Assembly: GCA_017506865.1 (NCBI GenBank)
Contig: JAFCMP010000547.1
Coordinates: 1,550,001-1,614,000 of the forward strand
Reading direction: 5' to 3'
From: Tribonema minus
Taxonomy: Eukaryota; Sar; Xanthophyceae; Tribonematales; Tribonemataceae
Length of the DNA stretch: 64,000 bases
The translations under genes were made by a program, and so were the position numbers. Below, in pieces: positions 12,555-21,885 of the stretch. Every line of letters begins with the position of its first letter. The first letter of the stretch is position 1. The notes beneath the pieces are model-generated. The model worked only from the letters and a program-made list of their open reading frames with translations, made no database searches and was not told the origin of the DNA.

Positions 12555-15500
12555 GACTGCAGGGCATGCGGCGGCGGCCACTGTCCCGTCGTCGAGTACC
12601 TGTTGGAAGAGGGCAGGGGCGGCGCCAGCGCCGCGGCGATGGTGCAGGAGCGCAACTCCGAGCTGTGGACGCCGCTGATGGTCGCTGCGGATGGTGGCCA
12701 TGCAGATATCGTCAGGTATCTTGTGAAAAGTCAACTTTTGTGTTTAAGTTGTGTCAGAGTTGAAGATGCAATTGAAGTTGACAGTCGTCGAGTACCTGTT
12801 GGAGGAGGGCAGGGAAGCGCCAGCGCCCGCGGCGCTGGTGCAGGCGCGGAGCTCCGAGCTCTGGACGCCGCTGATGGTCGCTGCTGACGGCGGCCATGCA
12901 GATATCGTGAGGTATGTATGTTTTTTTTAAGTTAAAGGGTGATCACACGCGACATCACGTGGTGATACTTGCTGCGGATGGTCAGGCCATGCGGATGTCG
13001 TCAGGTATCAATTCGTTCGTCCTGTACATATGCGTCGGCGTTGAAGTTGAAGTTTGACAAGACGGGCCATTCGGATATCGTCAGGCGTATACAATTATAA
13101 TTCAGTCGCGGTCAGAGTTGTAGTGGACACCATGTGACATGCTAATGGTTGCTGCAAACAACAGCTGCGTGAGTCAAGATGGAGTTGAACTCGAAGACAG
13201 CGTGCAGGTACTCGTGCTTGACGATCAGGACGACTGCCGCTCAAGCAGAACAGCGCTCGACATCTGCTGCCGCGTGCCGCATCATTATCGCGCAGAGCGC
13301 TGCTGCATGAGTTCCTGCGTCCCAAAGTCTGCTAATAAAACATCCGCTGCCGCGCGTCGGTGGTGTTGCTGGATGACTTCACGCTTCCTAAACCCTGTTG
13401 ATACCGCTTACCGAAGTGTGTTCATCACACATCACTACCGTGCGTTGGTGCGATGCTCCGTGCGCAAGCTCGGCTTGTCTCGTGAAGCGCTGCTGAATGA
13501 AATCATGCTTCGCGAAGTCCATGTTTTGGGGCAGCACAGACATCTTGGCTTTATGGTCCTGTTGCTGCCATACCTACTGACACGGGTGGTAATGAGCTCT
13601 GAGCTCCCTTTGGAGGGTGAAATTGCTGTCATGAATGTCATATCGTGCATCGATGGTGACGCTGCACGCACACGCATCTCGTGGCATGCAGAACGCTGAC
13701 GGATGAGTCCCTGCTTCCCGAAGTCTCCTGATAGCACATTGTTGCTTATCGATGACGCTCTACGTGCAGGCTGCTCGTGGCGCGCGGAGCGCTGCTTAAT
13801 GAGGGTTCTGCTTTCCGAAGTCTCCTAATAGCACATCATTGCTTGTCGGTGACGCTCCGCATTCAGGCTTCTCATGGCGCGCAGAGCGCTGCTCAATGGA
13901 CGAAATTCTTCTTCTTGAAGTCTCCTAATAACACATCACTGCCTGTTGGTGACGCTCCACGCGCGTGGTGTGCGTGGCGCTGCTGGCTGAGTTCATATCC
14001 TGAGTCTCTGTGCCCGAAGTCTCCTGATAGCGCTTACTGCTGGTCGGTGACGCTCCACGTGCAGGCTTCTCGTGGCGCGCGGAGCGCTGCTGGACAAGTT
14101 CATATTCCCGAAGTCTCCTAATAACACATCCCTTCCGTACGTTGGTGGTGACGTTCCGCATGCATGTTCCCGAAGCCTCCTAATAGCATTACTGCTTGTT
14201 GGCGACGCTCCACGCGCAGGCTTCTAGTGGCGCGCGGAGCGCTGCTTGACGAGTTCAATCTGGAGGGCCGCACGGCACTGGACATGGCCACCGCATCCAA
14301 TGGCAAGCTGGTGGAGGCGTTCCTGCGGCGCGTGAAGGTAAGATGATACATGGGCACGTCACCCACTGACACACTTCAACTTCAACTTGGGGAAAGTTCG
14401 GGTGTGTACCACTGACATCATGAAGAGCATCGGAATTAAAAGTGCACTGTGCGGCAGACACGACATGGCCACCGCCTCCAACGGCAAGCTGGTGGAGGCG
14501 TTCCTGCGGCGAGTGAAGGTGAGTGTTTTTTTCTGTGCGCACGGGATAGCCGCGATGGATGCGCACACAGCGATGCCTACATGCTGCCTCTGAAGATTGG
14601 GGTTGCGGTCAGGCTTAGGGTTATTCTTAACCCTAACCAAAGCTGGTGGAGGCGTTCCTGCGGCGAGTGAAGGTGCGGTGATACATGGGCACCTCATGTA
14701 GGGGCAGAGGCGGTACCTACATACCCCGCTCTCGTCGACGCCTTCGCTCACGATGTGCGCCTGCACTCGCTGCAACTGCGCCCTGTTGAGACGCCCATGT
14801 GCTGATTCTCATCGAAAACGCGTTGCCGCAGGCGCGCACGGCGCGCGACTTCTGGGCCGCGGTCGTCAGCGACGAACGCGCTCACTGCGATACCTACATA
14901 CCCTTGCTAATTTCATTGTGCGCAGGAGCCCATTGGAACACGCCTTAGCTGCACGCTCAAGCGCTTATCCTTTTGGGAACGTATTGCCGCAGGCGCGAAC
15001 GGCACGCGACTTCTGGGCCGCCGTTGTCAGCGGCACCGTCTAGACAGTGGCGGAGGTGCTGGCGACGAACGCGCTTACGGCGACACCTACATACCCTTGC
15101 TTCTCAAATCCTCAGTGTCAGTGTGCAAAGGAGCCCAGTTTGTAACGTGCTTCAGCTACACACCCATATGCCTGTCCGTTGTGCACCGCTTTGCCACAGG
15201 CATGCACGGCACGCGACTTTTGGGCTGCGGTTGTCGGCGGTGACGTCGAGACGGTCGCGGAGGTGCTGGCGACGAACGCGCACACCCGCACACCCTGGCT
15301 GCTGCTCAAATCCTCAATTTCAGTGCGTGCCGGAGCCCAGTTTGTAACATGCTTTAGCTGCACACTCATGTGCTCATCCTTTTGGAAACGCATTGCCGCA
15401 GGCGCGAACGGCGCGCGACTTCTGGGCCGCCGTCGGCGGCGGCGACGTCGAGACGGTCGCGGAGGTGCTGGCGACGAACGCGCTTACGGCGATACCTACA

Positions 15501-18500
15501 TACCTTTGCTTCTCACAAACTCAAATTCAGTGTGCACCGGAGCCCAGTTTTTTAACGTGCTTCAGCTACACACGCCACCTGCCTGTCCGTTGTGAACCGC
15601 TTTGTGAACCGCTTTGCCACAGGCGCGCACGGCGCGCGATTTCTGGGCCGCGGTCGTCGGCGGCGACGTCGAGACGGTCGCGGAGGTGCTGGCGACGAAC
15701 GCGCACATGGCGCGCTCGCGCGACGCGCACGGCCGCGCGCCGCTGCTGCTTGCGTGCCTGCAGGGCGACGTCGAGATGGCGCGCTTCCTGATAGAGGAGG
15801 GCGGCGCTGATGTGAGTCAGAGTCTGAGTCTCTCAGTGCTTGTTGCATGCCAAACCCCCCTGTGGCGCGCACGCTGTTGCTGGCATACCCTCTAGGGGCG
15901 CTGCCAAGATGGCGCGCTTCCTGATGGAGGAGGGCGGCGCCGATGTGAGTCTGAGTCTGAGTCTCGGTGCTGGTGCCAGTCTGAGTCTGGGTCTCGGTGT
16001 TGGTGCACACGCGTGCGGCGCGCATGCTGCTGCTGCTGGCATGCCTTCAAGACAGTGTTGAGATGGTGCGCTTTCTGCCAGAGGAGCGCGGCGCCAATGG
16101 GAGTCGCGAGTCTGGATCTGGGTCTTGTCGTACACTACATGAAACGATCAAGCACTGGGCGATTCAGCGTGCGACGTGCACAGTTGCGCTACACTGCTCC
16201 ACGTCTGCCTCCAGAGCGATGTCAAAATCGTGCGCTTCCTCGTAGAGGAGGGCGGTGCTGATAAGAGTTCAAGTCTGTGTCTCGGCGCTTGTGGCGTGGC
16301 AAGCCATGTTATTAGGATATATCACACACCGTTCGTGAACTGAAGAGGAGGGGGCGCCAGCGAGTCTCGCAGTCTTCTTGGCATGGCAAACCTTAGGGTT
16401 AGGGTTTGGGTTAGGGTGAGGGTTAGGATTAGCCTAATCCTAACCCTAACCCTAACGCGAAAGATGTCAGGGTGCATGGAATGCCCAAACACAGGGAGCC
16501 TTGACAAACCCGCATATGCTGCCGGCAACCTGACCTGTTTATTCCCACTGTCTAATGATGGGATAATTTAGTGCGCCGCAGGTGAACACGCAGGACGCAG
16601 CGGGCACAACAGCGCTCGACGACAAGTTCTTACGTTCTTCTCCAAAGTCCGAAAAATGCAATCATTTCATGCGCCGCAGCAGCATTGTTCTCGTCAAGTC
16701 GCTGACAACAAATTTGTGTCAAGCGCCGCAGGTGAATACTCATAAACAACCAGGATGCGGCAGGCGCAACCTACTATGCTCATGCTCCTGCGCATAGGAA
16801 CTGAGGCCGATGGGCCGGTGCGCGATGTTGGAATGAAGCACAGACAAATGCTCAGGATGCAGCAGTTCTTGTGTTGTAATCAAGTGTCTGATGGAAACGA
16901 ACCAAAAGATGGTAGAGACCTCGGTGACAAGGAGTGGTTAGCCGCAAGTGCCTTCCACCCATAACCGTGGTCGCCGCTGCTGCAGTCATTGGCCACGAGT
17001 CAAACAGTACCATCATATCCACAGTTGTCAAAAGACTTCTGTGTGCAAGCTGTGTAGCTGATAACAAATTTGCTTCATGCGCTGCAGGTGAACACGCAGG
17101 ATGCGGCCGGCACAACAGCGCTCGACGTCGCCGTCGTCACCGGCGAGAAAGAGCTCGCGCACTACCTCGCGGGCGCGGGCGGCGCGGATCTAGGGCTCAA
17201 GAACTCGGCGGGCTGGACCCCGCTCATGCAGGTCGGCAGTTACATCGTTGAAGTTCTCACACTGTGTGGCGTGTGATGGAGGGCTGCGCCCCGCTCTTGC
17301 AGTTTGCTACCCACACTTGCCCCCCCCCCCTCCCTTGACTGCTTGCGTCGCCCTCTCTACAGCCCTGCACTGCTTCTGTGTGCAGTCGTATGACCGCTAC
17401 AGTTAGACTGCCAGGTGCCAACTACCGCTAGTGCGCTCCAAGATTCGGCCGCGTGTGTCTGTCACCCGCGCACGATCTCACAGCCAGCGGCAGGGGATCC
17501 GCACAGGCGCAGCTGCCCATCACTCCCTCTTTTGGGGGGATTTTGCCCCATTTCGCTACAAAGCTCATTGTATTCATCGCCGCAAGCACAGGCTATCAGC
17601 TGCGGGCAGGGAATCCGCACAGGCGCAGCTCCCCATCTCCCCCTCTTTAGGGGGAAATATCGCTCCTTTGCGCTAGCCCATGTAGCCTCCTTGTTGTACA
17701 TACATATCAGCAGCCACTCTCTCTTGACGCGTGAGCAGGCCACCGCTCCTGCTGTTCGCATTTGCGAAATCCTGAAATCGCTGCACTTTCGGCTGAGCCC
17801 TGGTTGTTGCGTCCGCGCGTGCGGTGCTGCAGGCGGCAGCGGGGGGTCCGCCTGACGGTCCAGCGGCGCTCGACATGATGAGAATACTGGTGAGCAACTT
17901 CATACACATACCTACACATGCGCAAGTGCGTTGGGCTGCGTCTCGCTTATCGCATGTGTGTTGAGCTGCGTCCCGTTTGAAGGCTATCGCCACACATGAT
18001 TACAGTCGATGCATCAAGTGGGGGGGGGGGGGGATGCCCTTTCTAGCCATCGTCCGTGATTGTTGGCGAAGGGTCCCGTACCCCTACCGCAGTTGGCTTT
18101 TTACGGCAGGTTATGTGTGTATTGGTGCTTGGTTACAAATCTTGTCGTGAGCGGATGTCTTGATTTATAAACATGCACATTGTTTGTCGCTTTTGACAGG
18201 TTGATGCGGGAGCGGAGGTCAACAGCTGCAACCTCGACGGCGACACAGGTGCGTACTCCAACCTCAAGTTTGAAGTTATCTGGCACCCAAATCGGCTCAC
18301 TTTGCGTGCACAGCGCAGTGGGAGCTCCGATCCCTGCGTCCAGAGCACTTGTGAGGTTTCATTGTGGTACCTGAAATAGCCCAGATGTTTAGGATGGCCA
18401 CGCTTGCTGCCGAGTCTGAACACACCTTGTGACTCGTGTGCAGTGTGCTTGAGGTTAGGGTCTGCAGGCCTGAGCTCCACTGAGATCGGAGCCGCGTGTA

Positions 18501-19514
18501 GAGGGCCTGTGTCTGTTGACACCACGACCACACGCAATGAAAGGTCTCAACAGCGGCAGTTTGCGGTCAGGAACCTCTTGGCTTTAAGCTTGGCTACAGT
18601 AAGCCCCGAGCACACCACCAATGCTGCTCGCGGGTGAGAGCAGCACCGCGCGCGTGTGCCGTTGCCCCGCCGCCACCTGCTCAGCTTCTGGCACAGGTCA
18701 GCACCATGATGCGCTCAAATTCAACTCAACACAAACTTGAACTTCCCCTCGTCGCCTCGCGCTCTTCACGCAGTTCTGGACGTCACTAGTGACGTAAACC
18801 GCTGCGTCGCCACCTCTTGTAAGTTAAAGCTTCAACTGAAGTTCAACTTTGCCTTGCCGCCGCCCTCTCTCCGCGCAGTCCTGGACGTCACTAGAGATAT
18901 AACGCAGCGCCACCACCTCATTCAAGTTAAGACTTCAACTCAACTTCAACTTCACCTTCGCCGCCGCGCGCGCTCTCCGCGCAGTCCTGGACATCACTAG
19001 TGACATAAAACGCTGCGCGGCCACGTATTTCAAGTTAGCAATTAAACTCACCCTCAACTTTGCCTTCGCCGCCGATGCTATTTCGCGCAGCCCTGGACGT
19101 CATCAGAGACATGTATGAAGTTTATGATAAAAAGCTGCGCCGCCACCTCTTAAAAGTCAAAACTTCAGTTCAACTTCTATTCCCCCTCGCCGCCGCGCGT
19201 TCTTGGCGCAGTCCTGGACGTAGCCATCAAGGCGGAGCGCACGGAGGCGGCCAGTACCTCAAAAACTCAACTTCAACTTCCACCCCGCCAGTCAGCACTG
19301 CACCATCACGCGCTCGACTTCCACTCAACTTCAAATAATTTCTTGCCTGCCACTGCGCGTTCTTCTCCTTGCAGTTCTGGACGTGGCCATCAAGGCGGGG
19401 CGCACGGAGGCGGCCAAGTACCTGGCCTCCAAGGGCGCGTTCTCCGCGGAGGACGTCAAGCGCCAGATCAGCATGGTCAACGGCGGCAAGCGCGGCACCT
19501 TCAAGCTCTGGTAG
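9508..19514 (+). CDS. Ankyrin-repeat protein, ten exons
   Basis: Exons: 9508-9663 (start approximate), 11005-11120, 12024-12100, 12563-12715, 14220-14337, 15623-15811, 17088-17231, 17833-17889, 18200-18248, 19375-19514 (TAG). All nine junctions have GT/AG ends and matching phase (1,0,2,2,0,0,0,0,1). The product from WDAVLRGNL onward is about 390 residues with eight to nine ankyrin repeats. Good examples are DGRTPLMVACATG, GWTPLMIACGSGH, LWTPLMVAADGGHADIV, EGRTALDMATA, HGRAPLLLACLQGD and GTTALDVAVVTGEKE. Many repeats are split across exons, for example GHADIV|RLL. It ends in a basic tail (VNGGKRGTFKLW). Ankyrin repeats mediate protein binding; partner and location are unknown. The N-terminus is unresolved; exons 6225-7998 probably belong here. 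Every intron but one or two contains echo copies of the adjoining exon edges. Confidence 0.88.
9755..10605 (+). repeat. Donor-side echo array of the first ankyrin exon
   Basis: Seven imperfect copies of the exon end plus its 5' splice site follow the true donor at 9664. They lie at about 9758-9801, 9875-9920, 10042-10100, 10162-10214, 10330-10352, 10460-10510 and 10565-10600. Most keep the coding phrase DGRTPLMVACATGG and four keep a GGTGAG donor. Spacing is about 100-160 bp. Confidence 0.8.
10750..11260 (+). repeat. Echoes on both sides of exon 11005-11120
   Basis: An acceptor-side copy at 10757-10850 repeats CTGCAG|CTGCGGACATCGTGCG and reads ADIVRYLVREAR before diverging. A donor-side copy at about 11190-11245 repeats GGCAGTGGTCATGTGCAG|GTACACTAGG, including the first intron bases. 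Only the central copy (11005-11120) has both edges and a complete ankyrin segment. Confidence 0.75.
12300..12345 (+). repeat. Acceptor echo of exon 12563-12715
   Basis: The bases TGCTGCAGGGCATGCGGCGGC around 12304-12325 duplicate the junction at 12555-12575, then the copy degenerates. It lies about 250 bp upstream of the true exon. Confidence 0.6.
12511..12553 (+). repeat. (CTG)n microsatellite in an intron
   Basis: Fourteen or so uninterrupted GCT/CTG triplets lie just upstream of the acceptor of exon 12563-12715, where a pyrimidine tract is expected. Pure triplet tracts like this are length-variable in other genomes; here it could affect splicing. Confidence 0.85.
12785..12911 (+). CDS. 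Duplicated ankyrin exon, possible alternative cassette
   Basis: This is a nearly complete second copy of exon 12563-12715. It has its own acceptor (GACAG|) and donor (GTGAG|GTATG) and an open frame: VVEYLLEEGREAPAPAAL then ELWTPLMVAADGGHADIVR. The protein phrase is conserved although many bases differ. Start phase is 1 and end phase is 2. It therefore cannot follow exon 12024-12100, but it could follow exon 9508-9663 and join 14220-14337, skipping three exons. It is either a cassette or a well-preserved echo. Two shorter decayed copies follow at about 12962-12998 and 13062-13086. Confidence 0.5.
13300..14219 (+). repeat. Acceptor-side echo array of exon 14220-14337
   Basis: Tandem units of roughly 100-150 bp precede the true exon. 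Most contain GTGACGCTCCACG(T/C)GCAG followed by an imperfect GCTTCTCGTGGCGCGCGGAG, the acceptor and first exon bases. Each continues into an intron-like CCGAAGTCTCCTAATA phrase. Copies are visible near 13760-13800, 13850-13895, 13950-13985, 14045-14105 and the true site 14204-14250, with weaker ones from 13300. At least three decoy acceptors remain intact. Confidence 0.8.
14460..14675 (+). repeat. Donor-side echoes of exon 14220-14337
   Basis: Two copies of the exon end with its donor follow the true one. The first, at about 14463-14518, reads MATASNGKLVEAFLRRVK and then GTGAGTG. The second, at about 14638-14673, is shorter. A telomere-like phrase (CTTAGGGTTATTCTTAACCCTAACC, 14614-14638) lies between them. 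Confidence 0.8.
14825..15622 (+). repeat. Acceptor-side echo array of exon 15623-15811
   Basis: Four tandem copies of the acceptor and the first 50-110 exon bases lie at about 14829-14890, 14990-15085, 15198-15290 and 15400-15490. They encode variants of ARTARDFWAAVVGGDVE. One copy has a stop (SGTV then TAG) and another has a Gly change, so the copies are decaying. The unit is about 200 bp and carries a constant intron part (CCTACATACC, GGAGCCCAGTTT). Confidence 0.85.
15895..16345 (+). repeat. Donor-side echoes of exon 15623-15811
   Basis: Copies of the exon end (MARFLIEEGGAD) with its donor lie at about 15905-15943 (intact GTGAGT), 16058-16103 (donor now GGGAGT), 16215-16261 (donor now AAGAGT) and a remnant near 16340. 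Splice-site decay increases with distance from the true exon. Confidence 0.8.
16383..16460. repeat. Interstitial telomere-type repeat in inverted (hairpin) arrangement
   Basis: TTAGGG-type units on the plus strand (about 16391-16431) are followed directly by CCTAA-type units (about 16432-16456), so the two halves can fold on each other. It lies inside an intron of the ankyrin gene. TTAGGG is the telomere repeat of many protists and animals. Confidence 0.85.
16570..16760 (+). repeat. Acceptor-side echoes of exon 17088-17231
   Basis: Two copies of GCGC(C)GCAG|GTGAACACGCAGGA lie at about 16573-16625 and 16724-16765. The first still reads VNTQDAAGTTALD. Both diverge soon after. Confidence 0.75.
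18760..19374 (+). repeat. Acceptor-side echo array of the last ankyrin exon
   Basis: Five copies of a ~110-bp unit precede the last exon at 19375. Each has a CTTCAACTTC-rich stretch, a GC-rich stretch, then GCGCAG|TCCTGGACGTCA. They lie near 18770, 18878, 18982, 19090 and 19210. The last one before the true exon is the longest match, reading LDVAIKAERTEAA with frame damage. Confidence 0.8.
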
Positions 19515-21737
19515 CGCACGCGCACGTGTGCGGAGAGTCTCCATTTGTGTCGCGGAACCGCAAACACCTCAACAGCTGCCCTGCCCCATAGTACTCCGAA
19601 GTAGATGGAGTTCTGCCACTGCACAGCCGTGCGGCGTCTGCGGGCCCGCAAGCTGTCCTGCAGTGGCGGGGGGCAGCATACTTCTGTACTTGAAGTGTGG
19701 TGTTTGCGGTTGCGGTTTCGCGGCATCAGTGGAGATGCTCTTGGGCGAGCGCTGCTGCGTGTGACGCCATTTGTGCCTCCCCCCCCCTCCCCTTCTCGTG
19801 CCCCCCCCCCCCCCCCTTCCCCCCCCCGTCCGCCCCTGACGCATCTGTTTGGGAGCTGCCCTCCCAGGATGACCAGTAATTTGGGGGGGCGTGCAGCAAG
19901 CGGTGTCGGACTGTCTGCGAGCGTGGCAGCACTAGCACTCGTGGCACACGCTCGTTAGCAGCTAGTGCCGTCCGAAACCCCCCTATACCCCCATGCCGTC
20001 GAACGTACCCAGGGAGAGCTGCCCTCTCCCCATACGGTTCGGTGTCGGGCACTGCGTAGGCTACACCCGCCTTTGCTGATTGGTGGCCGCATTGCCGCGA
20101 AAGCAAGCCCAGGTGTCCCTTGGTAGACTGTAAGGTAAAGGAACGCCGCATGGGACTGCTGCCCTGCGCGCAACGGCTGCGGCAGCGGCAGCGGCGGCGG
20201 TGGCAGCGTCGGCTTGCACACCTTCCTGTGCACGAGTACATGTTTGGTATGTCGTTTGTGTGGTGCAAGGCGAGCGCTGCTCGCACGCCTGTTGCTGTTC
20301 TCTTGTGTTCCTTGTGGGGTGACTCCCCTCTTGACCCCCTAATCCGAACCCCCCCTAAATGCACATACTGCAGTTGACCGGTGAATCTTGCAACTTGCGC
20401 GTATGCCATGCTGCCCAGCGCTTGCAATTTGGTTGGTTCAGTTTTCATTGTGCGCGCAATCATGTAGCTGCTGCCATCAAGTGCATTTCGCCTTTGTTGC
20501 CCGCAGCAACAATTTCGTCCGCCGCCATCGCTCTGTTGAGCGTTTGAATGTGTGGATTCCATCATCTACAGTGCCCGCTTGCGGTCACGCACCCATTAGA
20601 GGGGAGTGCACCTCGATGAATGAGCACTGCGTTTGCCAGCGGTCACATTGCACTTGAAGTCGTGCATTTTACATTGCAGTCTGTATGATCGTTGTTCGGT
20701 GATACGCTCAGCAATCCTGAGCTGAGATGCTCAGGCTTGCTGTGCTCTTGTGATGTCACTTCCATTCCTGCACGCAAGCGCGTGTGTATCTCCTTGCTGT
20801 CATGGCGCAACTTCAAATTCATGTTCCTCTGCACGCATAGTGATGATCTGTGCAATGTCAACATTGCAATACCTGGTGGCGTGTGCAGACGCTAAGGCAG
20901 CTCTAGGTATATGTATACGTGCAAACCAGACATGTATACACACATAACATCCCTCTGCACCGCTCATACTCACCCAAACCCTAACTCATGAACGCTTGCA
21001 GTAACGCTGTGTTTCTCATGATGTTCATGCAACGGTCGAGGACACAACTGCTGACTGCGCAAAGCAAAGCACACCCGTAGGCAGTGCTACATGTATGATG
21101 CATGTGCTCAGAGCACTGAGGACGCGCAGCAGGCCATGGAACGCATGAGCACTGACACACAGTTCAACGCGCAACCGGCAGCACACAGCACCAAATAGAA
21201 CAACCATGCTTGTAAAAGCAACATAGGAGTAGAGCACAGCAGACCTGAAAGCATGCAGCACGTGGCAGACACCAGAAGAGAAAGACCGAGACGAAATTGA
21301 CAGAATGCGAAAGCAACGCGCAGCACGTGTTATTGAAACAGGTGGCATGCGGTCGGGTGTACGCGGTGACGAAGCAAGGCGCAGTCTTCAACTGCCACGC
21401 GCCCATTTTCGCACCTCTAATGGCACCTGCCCATGCAGCGATTGCAAGGGCAAGTGGACCCACGGACCCACAGTTGGCCGGGCTGTGGCGGGGTCTCATC
21501 CTAGGGGGTGGGGGCTTAGGGGGACAGAAATAAAGCCCCCCCCCCCTGCATAGGATCCATTAGGTACATGGTGAGGGGAAGTGAGGACCTGCCTCGACTC
21601 ACAGAGAGCAGAATCACACTTCACAGAAATACGTGAGAGGGTCTCGGCCAACGCCGCACACGACCCCTACTGGCCCGAGGGGGGACGGCTCGCGAGCGCA
21701 CACGCGCACACGCAAGCCCCCCCCCCCTCTGTTTGTC
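19515..21737. other. Intergenic region between convergent genes
   Basis: The ankyrin gene ends at 19514 (plus) and the glycine-zipper gene ends at 21738 (minus), so this stretch holds two 3' flanks. It has long C tracts (about 19779-19826 and 21536-21547). A telomere-like CCCAAACCCTAAC lies near 20973. No protein-like ORF was found. The long minus-strand frame at 19726-20565 looks like composition. Confidence 0.45.
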
Positions 21738-21851
21738 TCACGCGCTGGGAGAGGGGGAGCGGTGGCGGCGCCCCCCCCCCTCCGCGCCCCCGTTCGGCGG
21801 CAGCGAGCCCGTGTCGGCGCGGCCCCTGCTCTGCTGCGCCTTCTCACTCTT

Positions 21852-21885
<34 letters not shown>

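Noticed and set aside
19726..20565. 279-codon minus-strand frame between convergent genes
   Set aside because: It has no splice logic, no motifs and a Cys/Arg/Gly-rich composition that tracks base content, and it crosses poly-C tracts.
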